A stretch of DNA of 64,000 nt from contig JAYUKX010000141.1 of assembly GCA_043764095.1 (NCBI GenBank), forward strand, positions 157,015 through 221,014, written 5' to 3'. The stretch's first letter is position 1. Each line of letters opens with the position of its first letter. Source of the stretch: M3007 sp043764095 (GTDB lineage Bacteria; Bacteroidota; Bacteroidia; Chitinophagales; Saprospiraceae). Shown here in pieces: positions 36,984-46,119 of this stretch. A model generated the notes under the pieces. It saw only the letters and a list, made by a program, of their open reading frames with translations. It was not told the DNA's origin and did not search any database. The position numbers and the translations under genes are program-made.

Positions 36984-39593
36984 TCAATCCCGACTAAACA
37001 CCACAGAAAATGGCTTTTTAATACGACTTACCTTTCCATCAGCACTAAAAATCTCCATAAATAGGATATAAATTCCAGGTCGAATTTTACTGCCATCATC
37101 AGCATCGCCATCCCACCGGAGTGCGCCTTGTACACCTGCGAGTTCTTGCTTCAATATTTTTTTGACTGGAATACCCTCGGCATCGTATATCGTCGCAGTG
37201 GCAGAATAGCCCGGTTTTTGCAAATTAAATAGTATGTCGAGATAATCCTCCACGCCATCTCCATCAGGCGATACATGGCTCGACGATAACGTGATCAAAT
37301 CATCTGAATTGGGCTGTACAGCAGATTGTTGGCTATTAGGTTGCGTTGGTGTGCCATTATTTGCCGCAGAAGTCCAATTATTGGTGTTATTGGTCGGCGC
37401 ATCAAAACGGATACGTTCGATGGAGACCCCTTCCCTATCTCCAATACTCAGTAATTTATTGTGTAAATCAACCGAATAGTTAAAGGAATCCATAGTGATC
37501 GAACTGGCCCCATCCGACCAGTAAAGCGTAATATTACCATCACTATCATCCAAAGATGGCAATAATTGAGTGAATACGCGGCCTTCGCGCACATCTTGAA
37601 AACGTTCTATGATATTGGTGCGGTCGGTGGTAAAAACGTAGTAATCGCCCGGCAAAAATAGGCGATCATTAATAATTTTAACCCCTGTGGTGGATTTGGC
37701 GTAATTGGCCAAATAGAAACCATTCCAATAAAATATTTTATCGCTTTTGTTATACAGTTCCACAAACCGACTACCACCAGTTGACGGGTTAAAAAGCAAT
37801 TCATTGACCAAGATATCGCCTGCTGCCGGTTTTTCTGGCACACCAAACACGAATTTACTATCGGGAGACAAAGAATTACCCGAGCAATCCGTCAGATTGG
37901 GGCTAAAAGTAAGTTCATACACTGTTTTTAATTGCATTGGAGTGGACAGTGTAATGGTAGCCTTGGCGCGGTTATCGCCAACGGGAGTAATATTGGCAAT
38001 ATCTAAATCAGGGGTGAAAATATAATTATTAGGACTGCTCAATGCGCTCATTTCCATACCTTCGGAAAAGGTAACGAGCAGTACATTGGCGTTCACGACA
38101 TTTACTTCGAATGGCGTTGGCGCAATTTCGTCGGGTGCTGTGCTGTAGGCAAAATTCTTTTTCCCAGGAGACCCGCCCGGCAATTGTGGGCATGATTGCC
38201 AGTTTTGGCTGCCTAAACACACTAAATCTGGATTAATACGCTCCAGCGACCAGCCACCATCGCGTTTTGTTACGTCAGTATGCCATGAGTCAAAATAAGT
38301 AATTTTGTCAATCTCAAGCCCTTGTTGGTTGGTAAGGATTACTTTGTCCAAATCATCATTGAGCGTTGGGAAACTAGTAATAGATCGGACATTTGCGGTA
38401 AAAGGCGTGAGTAAAGCAGCGGCACTACTGGAACACAGCACCAATACTGAATCAGGTTTTAATAAATAATCCGGCAAAGGCTTTGGAGTACTACTAGCAT
38501 CGGCAATGCTCAACTGAGAAAGACGGATATATTTATTAGACCGATTGAGTATCTCGACCCATTCCGCCGACTCTGGAAGCCCTTGTCCCGGAGAAGGGTT
38601 GTGCATAATTTCATTAATAACAATGTCAAATTCAGCAGCGGATTCTTCTAGTAAAAATAAAAATTCTTGCTGCTGGGTAGCAGCCGTATTGCCTAGCCAG
38701 TCGCGCAAATTGGTGCATTGCAGGGTATTCGTTGCACCATTGACAAAGGAATTTGCAAAAGTGAGCACTACCCTATCCGCTTGCGAACTAGACCATGTTG
38801 CAGCAGCAGGTGCAATGCCGATGCCCAGCATATAATTGGCTAACGTGACCGCCGAAATAGAATCCAAAGGTTCGTTAAATTGCAATGCAACTGTTTTATT
38901 GTCAATTACTTGTGTGGACACATAAACAGGTGGTTCTGTATCGGAAGAATCGGCTTTAACCGTAATATCATCAAAGAAAAACTTGTCTTTCCGCGTCGCT
39001 GTATATAGACAGTAAAAGCCAAACCATTTGTTGCCATCAATGGCCAAAGCGTTGTCGTTAGTGGTAAATTGTGGTGTTAATGCGCCTCCATTGGTACCCA
39101 TCATGGCTGTCCAATTACCCGTTGCGGTACGGCTTATTTGTACCCTTATATCGGTAGGGTCGGTTGCTACTTCTCCGGCAATCCCCGTGCCGATCAAGGT
39201 GGCAACATTATTTTGTCGGCGATAAAGCCGCAAGGCATCGGTACTACCCGTCTCACCTATTTCCAAATAATAGCCATCTGAATCATTGGATAAACTATTG
39301 GCTACCAACCAAATACGCAATAAATTAGCCGTTGTTGGCGCAAATTCTAATCGGGTTTTAAACTCCCAAACCGCTGCATAAGGAAACTTTGCTTTGGTCA
39401 TTAGAATCGAATTACCTGCATCAGGGGCGTTTAATTGCAATTCACCTGCTGCATTGATGATAAATTCTGTTGGCTCCCCTTCCCAAACAAGATTGGAAGT
39501 AAAGTTGCCATCAGAGAAATTATCTGAAAACTGTGCTTGGAGTGTAGTATTCGCAGCCCAAATGAGTATGGCTATTAATAGTTTTTGTTGCAT
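36984..39593 (-). CDS. Secreted protein with lamin-tail domains and FlgD-like C-terminus
   Basis: The chosen ATG gives MQQKLLIAILIWAANTTLQA, a signal peptide; a TTG 12 bp upstream is the alternative. Next is a region of about 200 residues like a concanavalin-type beta sandwich (FSDNFSDGNF..., ending DKFFFDDITVKA). Two lamin-tail domains follow (DIVINEIMHNPSPGQG and DILVNELLFNPSTGG), each after an Ig-like Big_5-type segment (VALQFNEPLD; LLVTFSEGME). The C-terminus (SPDGDGVEDYLDI ... GALRWDGDADDGSKIRPGIY) resembles FlgD Ig-like domains, a common end in Bacteroidota secreted proteins. The function is unknown, perhaps surface adhesion. It is the last gene of an operon. Confidence 0.85.
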   Translation of the reverse strand: MQQKLLIAILIWAANTTLQAQFSDNFSDGNFTSNLVWEGEPTEFIINAAGELQLNAPDAGNSILMTKAKFPYAAVWEFKTRLEFAPTTANLLRIWLVANSLSNDSDGYYLEIGETGSTDALRLYRRQNNVATLIGTGIAGEVATDPTDIRVQISRTATGNWTAMMGTNGGALTPQFTTNDNALAIDGNKWFGFYCLYTATRKDKFFFDDITVKADSSDTEPPVYVSTQVIDNKTVALQFNEPLDSISAVTLANYMLGIGIAPAAATWSSSQADRVVLTFANSFVNGATNTLQCTNLRDWLGNTAATQQQEFLFLLEESAAEFDIVINEIMHNPSPGQGLPESAEWVEILNRSNKYIRLSQLSIADASSTPKPLPDYLLKPDSVLVLCSSSAAALLTPFTANVRSITSFPTLNDDLDKVILTNQQGLEIDKITYFDSWHTDVTKRDGGWSLERINPDLVCLGSQNWQSCPQLPGGSPGKKNFAYSTAPDEIAPTPFEVNVVNANVLLVTFSEGMEMSALSSPNNYIFTPDLDIANITPVGDNRAKATITLSTPMQLKTVYELTFSPNLTDCSGNSLSPDSKFVFGVPEKPAAGDILVNELLFNPSTGGSRFVELYNKSDKIFYWNGFYLANYAKSTTGVKIINDRLFLPGDYYVFTTDRTNIIERFQDVREGRVFTQLLPSLDDSDGNITLYWSDGASSITMDSFNYSVDLHNKLLSIGDREGVSIERIRFDAPTNNTNNWTSAANNGTPTQPNSQQSAVQPNSDDLITLSSSHVSPDGDGVEDYLDILFNLQKPGYSATATIYDAEGIPVKKILKQELAGVQGALRWDGDADDGSKIRPGIYILFMEIFSADGKVSRIKKPFSVVFSRD

Positions 39594-39601
39594 AAAATGT
39601 A

Positions 39602-40285
39602 TCAATTAGTCCCTAATAATTCTAATTTTTTCTTAAGTTCATAACGCCTGCTCAATGTTCCAATTAAAAAACCAGGTACAAGCCAAGGCATTATTTGGAC
39701 ATACCAAGGCATCGTTTCTGGAATAATATAAGTAGAAATATTGACGCTAAACGCCGTAAAAGCCGCAATATAAGCCCCCATAATTTTACCTAAATGCCCG
39801 AAATACCAATGCATTGGAGGCGTAGGCCGCTTTCCGCTGTAAAACAGGAGGTCGTTTCTCGTATTTAATACTAAAACACTACCAAAAGCGAGAAAAAGTA
39901 TGGAGATGCCTTGTATATTTAAGTAAATGAAGTACCCTGCAAATCCGAGCATCACAAAGCCACAAGCCAAAGCAAAGATAGAGATGCCCCAATCAATTTT
40001 ATTGGCTTGTTTATAAGATTGTTTCATAGTTAACACACGAACGCCAGTAAGTGCTAAATAATAGCTTAATACGCCTATACACATCAAAAACTGCATTTTT
40101 ACGGAATCTGGTTTTAGTAAAAACAGCATACATGTGGTGACGAAAACGCCTGTCATCGCCCAAAAAAAGACTTTACCCCAAAAACGATGCAACTTACCTC
40201 CCTTATCCGTAAACATTGGAATAATACCAGTAGTAAGTGCCGTAGCGCCCAATATAACATGAATAATTAGAATAATTTTATACAT
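39602..40285 (-). CDS. DUF2306-like multi-pass membrane protein
   Basis: A 227-residue inner-membrane protein with about seven hydrophobic segments. The start IILIIHVILGATALTTGIIP and KLHRFWGKVFFWAM carry the histidines typical of DUF2306-type proteins, and LHRFWGK is a recognisable landmark. A heme-related function has been guessed for such proteins but is not established. It follows the M61-like gene by 17 bp and precedes the lamin-tail gene by 8 bp. Confidence 0.72.
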   Translation of the reverse strand: MYKIILIIHVILGATALTTGIIPMFTDKGGKLHRFWGKVFFWAMTGVFVTTCMLFLLKPDSVKMQFLMCIGVLSYYLALTGVRVLTMKQSYKQANKIDWGISIFALACGFVMLGFAGYFIYLNIQGISILFLAFGSVLVLNTRNDLLFYSGKRPTPPMHWYFGHLGKIMGAYIAAFTAFSVNISTYIIPETMPWYVQIMPWLVPGFLIGTLSRRYELKKKLELLGTN

Positions 40286-40302
40286 CGGTTTATTTATTTT
40301 TA

Positions 40303-41781
40303 TTATTTTAATCCTATATTAGGTTGCCCTTTTTCATTTACGCTTATCGAAAAACCGCGCATGGGCAACAGTTGGCTGGAAGGAATTAATTTGCCATTTG
40401 TGATATAATCTTCGTGCATTTTTTTTATATTTTGCCCAGTTTCTTTTGTTAATACGCTAAGCAAATGTTCAAAATCTGTCAATACATCCCGATTTTCTTT
40501 ATAATAGTAATTCAAAAATTCCAGCATAATATCCTGCAGTCCGCGCCTATTTTGCGATTTTTGTTCAATCAATCGATCCAAATGGTAAGCAAATATAAAT
40601 CCTCGCAAATAGGGCAATTCATTGGCATCTCGATGATTGAAAAAGTTTGCTGAGATATACGAATTAGGTTGTTCGGCTACCTTTGACTCCCATAAACCTT
40701 TGAAAAACCGTTCATTGATCGCAATAATAAAAGTATTTGTATCTAGTGAACCACAACTCAATTGATTCAAATACGAAAAATATTCTGTGAATCCTTCACT
40801 AAACCAAGCCAACTGCATATCGTTTGGCTTTCCGCCATTCCGAATTTTTACCCCAATCCAATCGTGCATCAATTCATGGTGAAAAAGCCGCGCCAGATCT
40901 GATAATTTAAAACCCATAACAGGTGTTGCAAAAGTAGCAAATGAGTGCACCAAGCCCGTACCTAAATAAGAGGTGTATCCATCGGGGGCTCTCATTGGCA
41001 TAATTGTTACTGTATAGTAAGGAACGGCATAATCCTTCCAAAAAGAGCGTTGGTAGGCTACCGTCTGATTCAAGAGAGACAATACCGCTGTATCCGAAAA
41101 AGCCCAACCATCGCCTCTTATCGCTAAATAAATGGGTTGATCCGCTACTTTTGTTTCCAATAACCGCCATCCTGTGCCTCCAATAAACACAGATTCCATC
41201 CAACGGGTATCATCTGCATTCCAAGTTTGTGCCATTTGCAAGGTGCCATAACTATTGTGCAAAAGCCAATTAGGTGGAAAGCCTTGCCACTGAACCGACA
41301 CTATATAACCACGTTTGGCATACGGAGCAATAAACAGTCCTACCCCTAAGATATGAAATGCCGTAGCATTAATCCAAGGCCGAAAGGCGAATATCGTACT
41401 TGGTACAGCCCCTTCCCAATCCTGACAAACTTCATAACTAATAGATATTGAATCATTTGCATCGTGCTTCACAAGAACATCCAAGGAATCTGTACTCAAC
41501 AAAATCGGATGGCCACTTTCGCTCCGCAACCTCGAAAAACACCGATACAAATGGTTGGCGGAACCAAATTCATTCGGTAGTCTCAACTGTGTTTCACCAT
41601 CAGCATCACCCTTCAAATTCATTTGTACTTTTAACGCGACTAGGTGCTCGGATTGGTCTAAAACAGGCGAAACAATATACGTTACTGTTCTTTGTGCTGC
41701 TGCACAATACCACACGCAAATCATGGCAAAAATCCACCAAGACCTAACCGCACACTGCCCCAAATTTATTGATCCCTCCAT
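40303..41781 (-). CDS. M61-like zinc aminopeptidase family protein
   Basis: The protein has a possible signal sequence (WWIFAMICVWYCAAAQ) and the gluzincin active site HHELMHDW (about residue 300) with the third ligand in WFSEGFTEYFSY. This matches M61 (glycyl aminopeptidase-like) better than M1, which has HExxHxW with GAMEN. The N-terminal half is a beta-rich domain as in M61 enzymes. The usual C-terminal PDZ of M61 is not evident; the end is short. It should act in the periplasm on peptides. Its start overlaps the end of the Fe-S gene by 16 bp, so they are co-translated. Confidence 0.78.
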   Translation of the reverse strand: MEGSINLGQCAVRSWWIFAMICVWYCAAAQRTVTYIVSPVLDQSEHLVALKVQMNLKGDADGETQLRLPNEFGSANHLYRCFSRLRSESGHPILLSTDSLDVLVKHDANDSISISYEVCQDWEGAVPSTIFAFRPWINATAFHILGVGLFIAPYAKRGYIVSVQWQGFPPNWLLHNSYGTLQMAQTWNADDTRWMESVFIGGTGWRLLETKVADQPIYLAIRGDGWAFSDTAVLSLLNQTVAYQRSFWKDYAVPYYTVTIMPMRAPDGYTSYLGTGLVHSFATFATPVMGFKLSDLARLFHHELMHDWIGVKIRNGGKPNDMQLAWFSEGFTEYFSYLNQLSCGSLDTNTFIIAINERFFKGLWESKVAEQPNSYISANFFNHRDANELPYLRGFIFAYHLDRLIEQKSQNRRGLQDIMLEFLNYYYKENRDVLTDFEHLLSVLTKETGQNIKKMHEDYITNGKLIPSSQLLPMRGFSISVNEKGQPNIGLK

Positions 41782-43076
41782 GCATCACGAGCATCACTCA
41801 TGGCCCAAGCAGCACCATTATTTTCGATAGCATTAAACATTGGCATCCATTCTGCAGGCCCTGCTGATTGTGTCAGTATCTCATGGCGGCGCATTTTAAG
41901 GATAATATCCAATGGATTTATCATAACTGGACAAGCTTGTACACAAGCATTACAGGTCGTACAGGCGTGTAGTTCTTCTGCTGTAATATAATTGAATAAT
42001 GATTTGCCATCGTCGTAATTATCGCGGGTGCATTTACCACTGTCCAAATTAGCACCAATTTCCTCAGCACGGTCGCGCACATCCATCATCACTTTACGAG
42101 GTGAAAGTAATTTACCTGTCTGATTTGCAGGACATTCGGCAGTACAACGGCCACATTCGGTACAGGTATAAGCCTCCAGCACATTTTTCCAAGAAAGAGA
42201 AAAAATATCATTCGCCCCGAATTCTGGTATTTCATTGGACGCATTTGGATCAGGATTTTCCAATCCCATCATAATACGTACTTCTTTTTGTACTTCGGGC
42301 ATATTTTCCATTTGGCCATTTGGCTCCAGTCGGCTGTACCACGTATTGGGAAATGCCAAAATAATGTGCAAATGCTTCGAATAAGGCAAATAACACAAAA
42401 AACCAAGCACAGTTGCCAAGTGCAGCCACCAACCAAACCGCTCTACACCAATTAACGCAGCATCGCTCAAGCCACCAAATAAGGCTGGACCGAGCCAACT
42501 ACTGATTGCAAAAGCACCAGTAGTGTGATAGTGCTCCAATCCGCGCAATTGTAATGCTTTATCGCCGCCATTCATGCAAAAAATGCCTGTAATCAATACG
42601 ATTTCGGCAATAAGGATAAAATTGGCGTCTCTTGTGGGAAAGCCTTTTAATTCCGGTTTTCTGAAACGAGCAATATTCAGCACATTGCGGCGTGTTAAAA
42701 AAGCAATTGTGGCAACAAAAGCCAGCACCGATAATATTTCGATAAAACTAATAATAAAGGTATATAACCCACCGAGGAATGGTGCAAAAAAGCGGTGTGT
42801 ACCAAAAACGCCATCAATGACAATTTCAATCAATTCGATTTGGGTAATCACAAATGCGACATAAAGGGCGAGGTGCAATATGGCTGGAATCCAATTCTGG
42901 AACATTTTTTGTTGTCCAAAAGCAATCAAAAACATATTGCGCCAACGCTCAGCGGGTCGGTCATTAATGACTTGACTTTTGCCCAAAAAGATATTTCTGC
43001 GTACTTTACTAAAGCCTTTGTAGGCAAACCAAGCCGCAAAAGCGGTCACTGCGATAAATATTACGGATTGTAACAT
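41766..43076 (-). CDS. Membrane-bound (Fe-S)-binding protein, heterodisulfide-reductase-like
   Basis: The N-terminal half has about five transmembrane segments (for example MLQSVIFIAVTAFAAWFAY and LALYVAFVITQIELIEIVI), as in NarI/HdrE-like heme b subunits. The C-terminal half carries two 4Fe-4S ferredoxin motifs, CTECGRCTAECP and CTTCNACVQACP (about residues 312 and 390). The family passes electrons between quinones and a partner with CCG domains, usually encoded next; no partner follows here. An upstream in-frame start at 43121 is rejected because the downstream Met begins the first membrane helix. It heads an operon with the M61-like, DUF2306-like and lamin-tail genes. Confidence 0.88.
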   Translation of the reverse strand: MLQSVIFIAVTAFAAWFAYKGFSKVRRNIFLGKSQVINDRPAERWRNMFLIAFGQQKMFQNWIPAILHLALYVAFVITQIELIEIVIDGVFGTHRFFAPFLGGLYTFIISFIEILSVLAFVATIAFLTRRNVLNIARFRKPELKGFPTRDANFILIAEIVLITGIFCMNGGDKALQLRGLEHYHTTGAFAISSWLGPALFGGLSDAALIGVERFGWWLHLATVLGFLCYLPYSKHLHIILAFPNTWYSRLEPNGQMENMPEVQKEVRIMMGLENPDPNASNEIPEFGANDIFSLSWKNVLEAYTCTECGRCTAECPANQTGKLLSPRKVMMDVRDRAEEIGANLDSGKCTRDNYDDGKSLFNYITAEELHACTTCNACVQACPVMINPLDIILKMRRHEILTQSAGPAEWMPMFNAIENNGAAWAMSDARDAWRDQ

Positions 43077-43157
43077 AAAAAAATTTGAATTTGGCTGCAA
43101 AGTACAGCGAATATGCCTCACTTTTGCACTTCAATTATTCTTTTTGAAAAAATCGCT

Positions 43158-43658
43158 ATGCAAATTCTCGACGACCGCCAGATACGCCAAAAAATAAAAC
43201 GCCTGGCCATTGAAATATTGGAACGTAATTTTGGTCAACCCGAAATCATTCTCGCTGGATTAAACAACAACGGCGTTGGTTTTGCTGAGTTGCTCATGCA
43301 GGAACTTAGTCCAATTTTACCCAATGATATGGGTATTACGATTACAAGAATTCAATTAAATCCTGCAAATCCACTCGAATATGAGCCTTATATCGAAATG
43401 CCCGAGGAATTGCTCCGTGGTAAAAATATTATTATCGTAGATGACGTGGCAAATACTGGTCGCACTATTTTCTATGCTGTTCAGCCGTTATTAAAGGTTT
43501 TACCAGCAAAAGTAGAAGTGGCTGTTTTAGTAGATCGGAAGCATAAATCCTTTCCTATAAAGGCTGATTATGTAGGTCTTTCACTTTATACTACTTTAAA
43601 AGACCATATTGTGGTTAAAATAAGAAATGTAGAAACAATGTCTGTATCCTTGACTTAA
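43158..43658 (+). CDS. PyrR-like phosphoribosyltransferase domain protein
   Basis: A type I phosphoribosyltransferase of 166 residues. The PRPP-binding motif is IIIVDDVANTGRTIFYA (about residues 91-107), and the C-terminal VEVAVLVDRKHKSFPIKADYVG is close to the PyrR pattern (LVDRGHRELPIRADYVG-like). PyrR proteins have weak uracil phosphoribosyltransferase activity and may attenuate pyr genes, but no pyr operon is adjacent. The start ATG at 43158 is favoured over 43113, which would add 15 unrelated residues and lies in the divergent promoter region. Confidence 0.82.
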   Translation: MQILDDRQIRQKIKRLAIEILERNFGQPEIILAGLNNNGVGFAELLMQELSPILPNDMGITITRIQLNPANPLEYEPYIEMPEELLRGKNIIIVDDVANTGRTIFYAVQPLLKVLPAKVEVAVLVDRKHKSFPIKADYVGLSLYTTLKDHIVVKIRNVETMSVSLT

Positions 43659-43750
43659 TATCCGTGATATTCTAATAATGATCGTTGTTGTCCATCGCTG
43701 ATACGGCGGCAACAGTATTTGATCTAAAATGTAAATTGTGTTTTTCAAAG

Positions 43751-43767
43751 TACTCGAAATTCGAGTA
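43751..43767. promoter_or_regulatory. 17-bp palindrome upstream of the DUF2911 gene
   Basis: TACTCGAA-A-TTCGAGTA is a perfect inverted repeat with a one-base centre, 26 bp before the ATG at 43794. The centre is too tight for a hairpin loop, so binding of a dimeric regulator is more likely. No cognate regulator is identified. Confidence 0.45.
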
Positions 43768-43793
43768 GTTTTTATTAAAATACAAATTTTACT

Positions 43794-44915
43794 ATGTCAA
43801 CAAGATCGTTTACCTTAGTTTTTAGCATCATAATGCTGTTTTTTTCCAGTATTCAAGCACAAATAAACCTGCCCCGCCCCTCAACAAACCTTCGTTGTAT
43901 GTCGGGTCGCCAAGTTGCTTTAACCGATATCGAAGTCCGATGGGGGGCTCCAGGAGTAAAGGGCAGAGAAGGCAAAATATGGGGCACTGATATTGCCAAT
44001 TACGGATTTATGGTGCTGGGTTTTGGCTCCGATTCTGAATCCCCTTGGCGTGCTGGTGCCGATGAATGTACCACCATGTCATTTTCGACAGATGTAGCAA
44101 TCAATGGAAAATCCTTGGCTGCTGGCAAATATGCTTTTTTTATTGCCCTTTACCCCGACTCTAGTATATTAATTTTTTCCAAAAACGTAGAAGAATGGGG
44201 CAGTTACTTCTATCGCCCAGAAATGGATGTTTTGCGTGTTACAACCCGCCAACAAAAAAATCAGCCACAGAGCATAGAGCGGTTGCAATATGTGTTTTCA
44301 GATCAGACAGATAGTACCGTTACAGTCGCGCTTGAATGGGAACGTTGGCGCATACCATTCACCGTTGGCATAGACGTAAAACAAACAACCATATCTTATT
44401 TACGAAGCAAATTGAGCAGCGGATTAGGTTTTGATCCTCCAAGCCTACAAACGGCAGCCCAGTGGTGCCTGACCAACAATGTCAATACAGATGAAGCCCT
44501 CCGCTGGATTAATGTAGCGATGGATCCAACCTTAGGTGGCGTTCAATCTTTCTCTGCATTATCCACTAAAGCAGGATTACTACTCAAGAAAAACAATACA
44601 AGCGAGGCCGACAAAATGATGGAAAAAGCACTGGATAATGCCACTGTGCTGGAAATGCATGGCTATGGAAGGCAATTGATTAACCAAAAAAAGTATAAAG
44701 AAGCATTAGTCGTATTTGAGAAAAATTTTACCAAACATGGCGATACTTGGCCAGTACATGTAGGGCTAGCGCGCGGGTATTCTGGCGTTGGCGATCTAAA
44801 AAAAGCATTGGAGCACGCCAAAAAGGCTCAAAACCAAGCACCAGATGAGATAAATAAGCGTAGTTTGGATGGTATGATAAAAACTTTATCGGAGGGAAAG
44901 GCACTGGCACAATAG
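43794..44915 (+). CDS. DUF2911 domain secreted protein with TPR-like tail
   Basis: The signal peptide ends at SIQAQ (about residue 23). The DUF2911 domain spans about 25-180, with DIEVRWGAPGVKGR, WRAGADECTTMSFSTDV and LAAGKYAFFIAL. The C-terminal part (about 245-370) consists of paired helices (KYKEALVVFEKNFTKHGDTW, GDLKKALEHAKKAQ) like tetratricopeptide repeats. The function of DUF2911 is unknown. It is monocistronic, with a palindromic site upstream and a strong inverted repeat downstream. Confidence 0.88.
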   Translation: MSTRSFTLVFSIIMLFFSSIQAQINLPRPSTNLRCMSGRQVALTDIEVRWGAPGVKGREGKIWGTDIANYGFMVLGFGSDSESPWRAGADECTTMSFSTDVAINGKSLAAGKYAFFIALYPDSSILIFSKNVEEWGSYFYRPEMDVLRVTTRQQKNQPQSIERLQYVFSDQTDSTVTVALEWERWRIPFTVGIDVKQTTISYLRSKLSSGLGFDPPSLQTAAQWCLTNNVNTDEALRWINVAMDPTLGGVQSFSALSTKAGLLLKKNNTSEADKMMEKALDNATVLEMHGYGRQLINQKKYKEALVVFEKNFTKHGDTWPVHVGLARGYSGVGDLKKALEHAKKAQNQAPDEINKRSLDGMIKTLSEGKALAQ

Positions 44916-44932
44916 GGTTCGGCTACTTGGTG

Positions 44933-44994
44933 GCTTCGGCTTCGCTATTCGGTGGCTTCGGCTTCGCTCAGCCACCGAATAGCGAAGCCGAAGC
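44933..44994. repeat. Perfect 25-bp inverted repeat overlapping the end of the cyclase gene
   Basis: Positions 44933-44957 and 44970-44994 are perfect reverse complements (GCTTCGGCTTCGCTATTCGG... on the left arm) with a 12-base loop that repeats part of the arm. The stop codon (44968-44970) and last codons of the cyclase gene are inside the right arm. It also serves as a possible bidirectional terminator for the convergent genes ending at 44915 and 44968. Confidence 0.85.
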
Positions 44995-45741
44995 TATTGG
45001 AAAAATAATAATCCTTGATGGGCTTGCGTCTAAATCAAAATTGGCCGTTTGAATATTGAGTAAATAATTACCGTCTAGTACTTCATTGGGGACATAAATC
45101 AGTTCTGTAATGGTAGCACCTGAGCGCACTTTATCGCTAGGATATTGCCAAAAAGCCTTGTGCGCTGCTAATTTACCGCCATCTTCTTCACGATCTATGG
45201 AAGGCAGATCGGTTAATAGATGCTCTATGCCACACTCTGCCATATAAGCAATAGCTTCTGGGTGAAAATAAGCAGGATTAGCACCGGAGTAATGAGTACG
45301 TAACTTTTGGGCATCATTGGGTAATGTCCTGATAATTAATGCTTCTGCTTCCCCAATTTGTAATTGTTCTCGGATGCGCTCCGGTAAAATAACACGATCG
45401 CCATTGTCCATTTTTTGAGGATAAACACTGATTAGTTTTGCAAAAAAATGGTACTTTTGTAGGCACTCCCCAATTACGTAACGTTCTTTAGCGATATGGC
45501 CAACACATTCTGTATGAGTGCCGTTTCCGTGAGGATTGAGTTTTATATTGAAAAAGTTGACTACACCGCCTTCTGCTGTACTACCTACAAAATCCCCCAT
45601 ACGAACGGGTTCATACGCTACTAAAGGTGCGTAAAAGCAGTTGACCGCCTCAAAACCTGCAAGCAATGGCATAGATAGATCAACCGAATGATCTAGGTTG
45701 GCGGTATATTTTTTGTGGTGGTATTCAAATGCAATAAACAT
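44968..45741 (-). CDS. Cyclase family protein (kynurenine formamidase-like metal hydrolase)
   Basis: The 257-residue protein has the metal-binding motif PHGNGTHTECVGH of the cyclase family (HxGTHxD form with Glu instead of Asp). Members hydrolyse N-formylkynurenine or similar amides. The C-terminal segment ELIYVPNEVLDGNYLLNI fits the family's closing strands. The last residues (ASASLFGG) are encoded by an inverted repeat and may be a recent extension. A TAATTTTG -7 box (45753-45746) lies only 4 bp before the ATG, so the message is probably leaderless. Confidence 0.82.
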   Translation of the reverse strand: MFIAFEYHHKKYTANLDHSVDLSMPLLAGFEAVNCFYAPLVAYEPVRMGDFVGSTAEGGVVNFFNIKLNPHGNGTHTECVGHIAKERYVIGECLQKYHFFAKLISVYPQKMDNGDRVILPERIREQLQIGEAEALIIRTLPNDAQKLRTHYSGANPAYFHPEAIAYMAECGIEHLLTDLPSIDREEDGGKLAAHKAFWQYPSDKVRSGATITELIYVPNEVLDGNYLLNIQTANFDLDASPSRIIIFPIASASLFGG

Positions 45742-45883
45742 GGTGCAAAATTAGAAAAAGATGAGATAATGATGAATAATTTTGTGTTAGATATTTGCAC
45801 CCCCGAAAAATTCCCCTACTTTTTTAACCTAAAAGAAAGACCCATTTTTTAAGAGGGGTTATAAAGAAGGTGCCACATGGGGT

Positions 45884-46027
45884 ATGAAAAAAAAGGCACT
45901 AGAAATAATTATTAAATTAATTTCTACTTCTTCACTTGATGATGCTTTTATTGCACAGGCTGTCGGGGTACCGATCGAAAACGTAGTGAAGATTAGACAG
46001 CAAATTCAGGATAATCCACCAACTTAA
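45884..46027 (+). CDS. Small 47-residue helical protein, unknown
   Basis: An ATG at 45884 opens a frame MKKKALEIIIKLISTSSL..., ending NPPT. The rest (DDAFIAQAVGVPIENVVKIR) has the helix-turn-helix-like rhythm found at the C-terminal end of Rpn/PD-(D/E)XK and transposase-related proteins. It may be a remnant of such a gene or an independent small protein. Codon use is compatible with coding. A strong hairpin follows 28 bp after the stop. The preceding 140 bp (45742-45883) hold nothing clear. Confidence 0.5.
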   Translation: MKKKALEIIIKLISTSSLDDAFIAQAVGVPIENVVKIRQQIQDNPPT

Positions 46028-46055
46028 GTACTTAATCTATCTTTCATTATCCCCT

Positions 46056-46102
46056 AAAAAAAATCCCGCTACTAAAAACCATCTAGTAGCGGGATTTTTT
46101 TT
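46056..46102. terminator. Bidirectional terminator hairpin
   Basis: AAAAAAAATCCCGCTACTA (46056-46074) pairs perfectly with TAGTAGCGGGATTTTTTTT (46084-46102), loop 9 bases. The A/T arms give T-runs on both strands. It serves the small gene at 45884 and the convergent DUF4442-like gene ending at 46120. Confidence 0.88.
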
Positions 46103-46119
46103 GGGGGCATTTCCCAAGT

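Noticed and set aside
37291..39609. Several + strand frames opposite the lamin-tail gene
   Set aside because: The minus-strand frame is continuous with a signal peptide and domains; the opposite frames have no such features.
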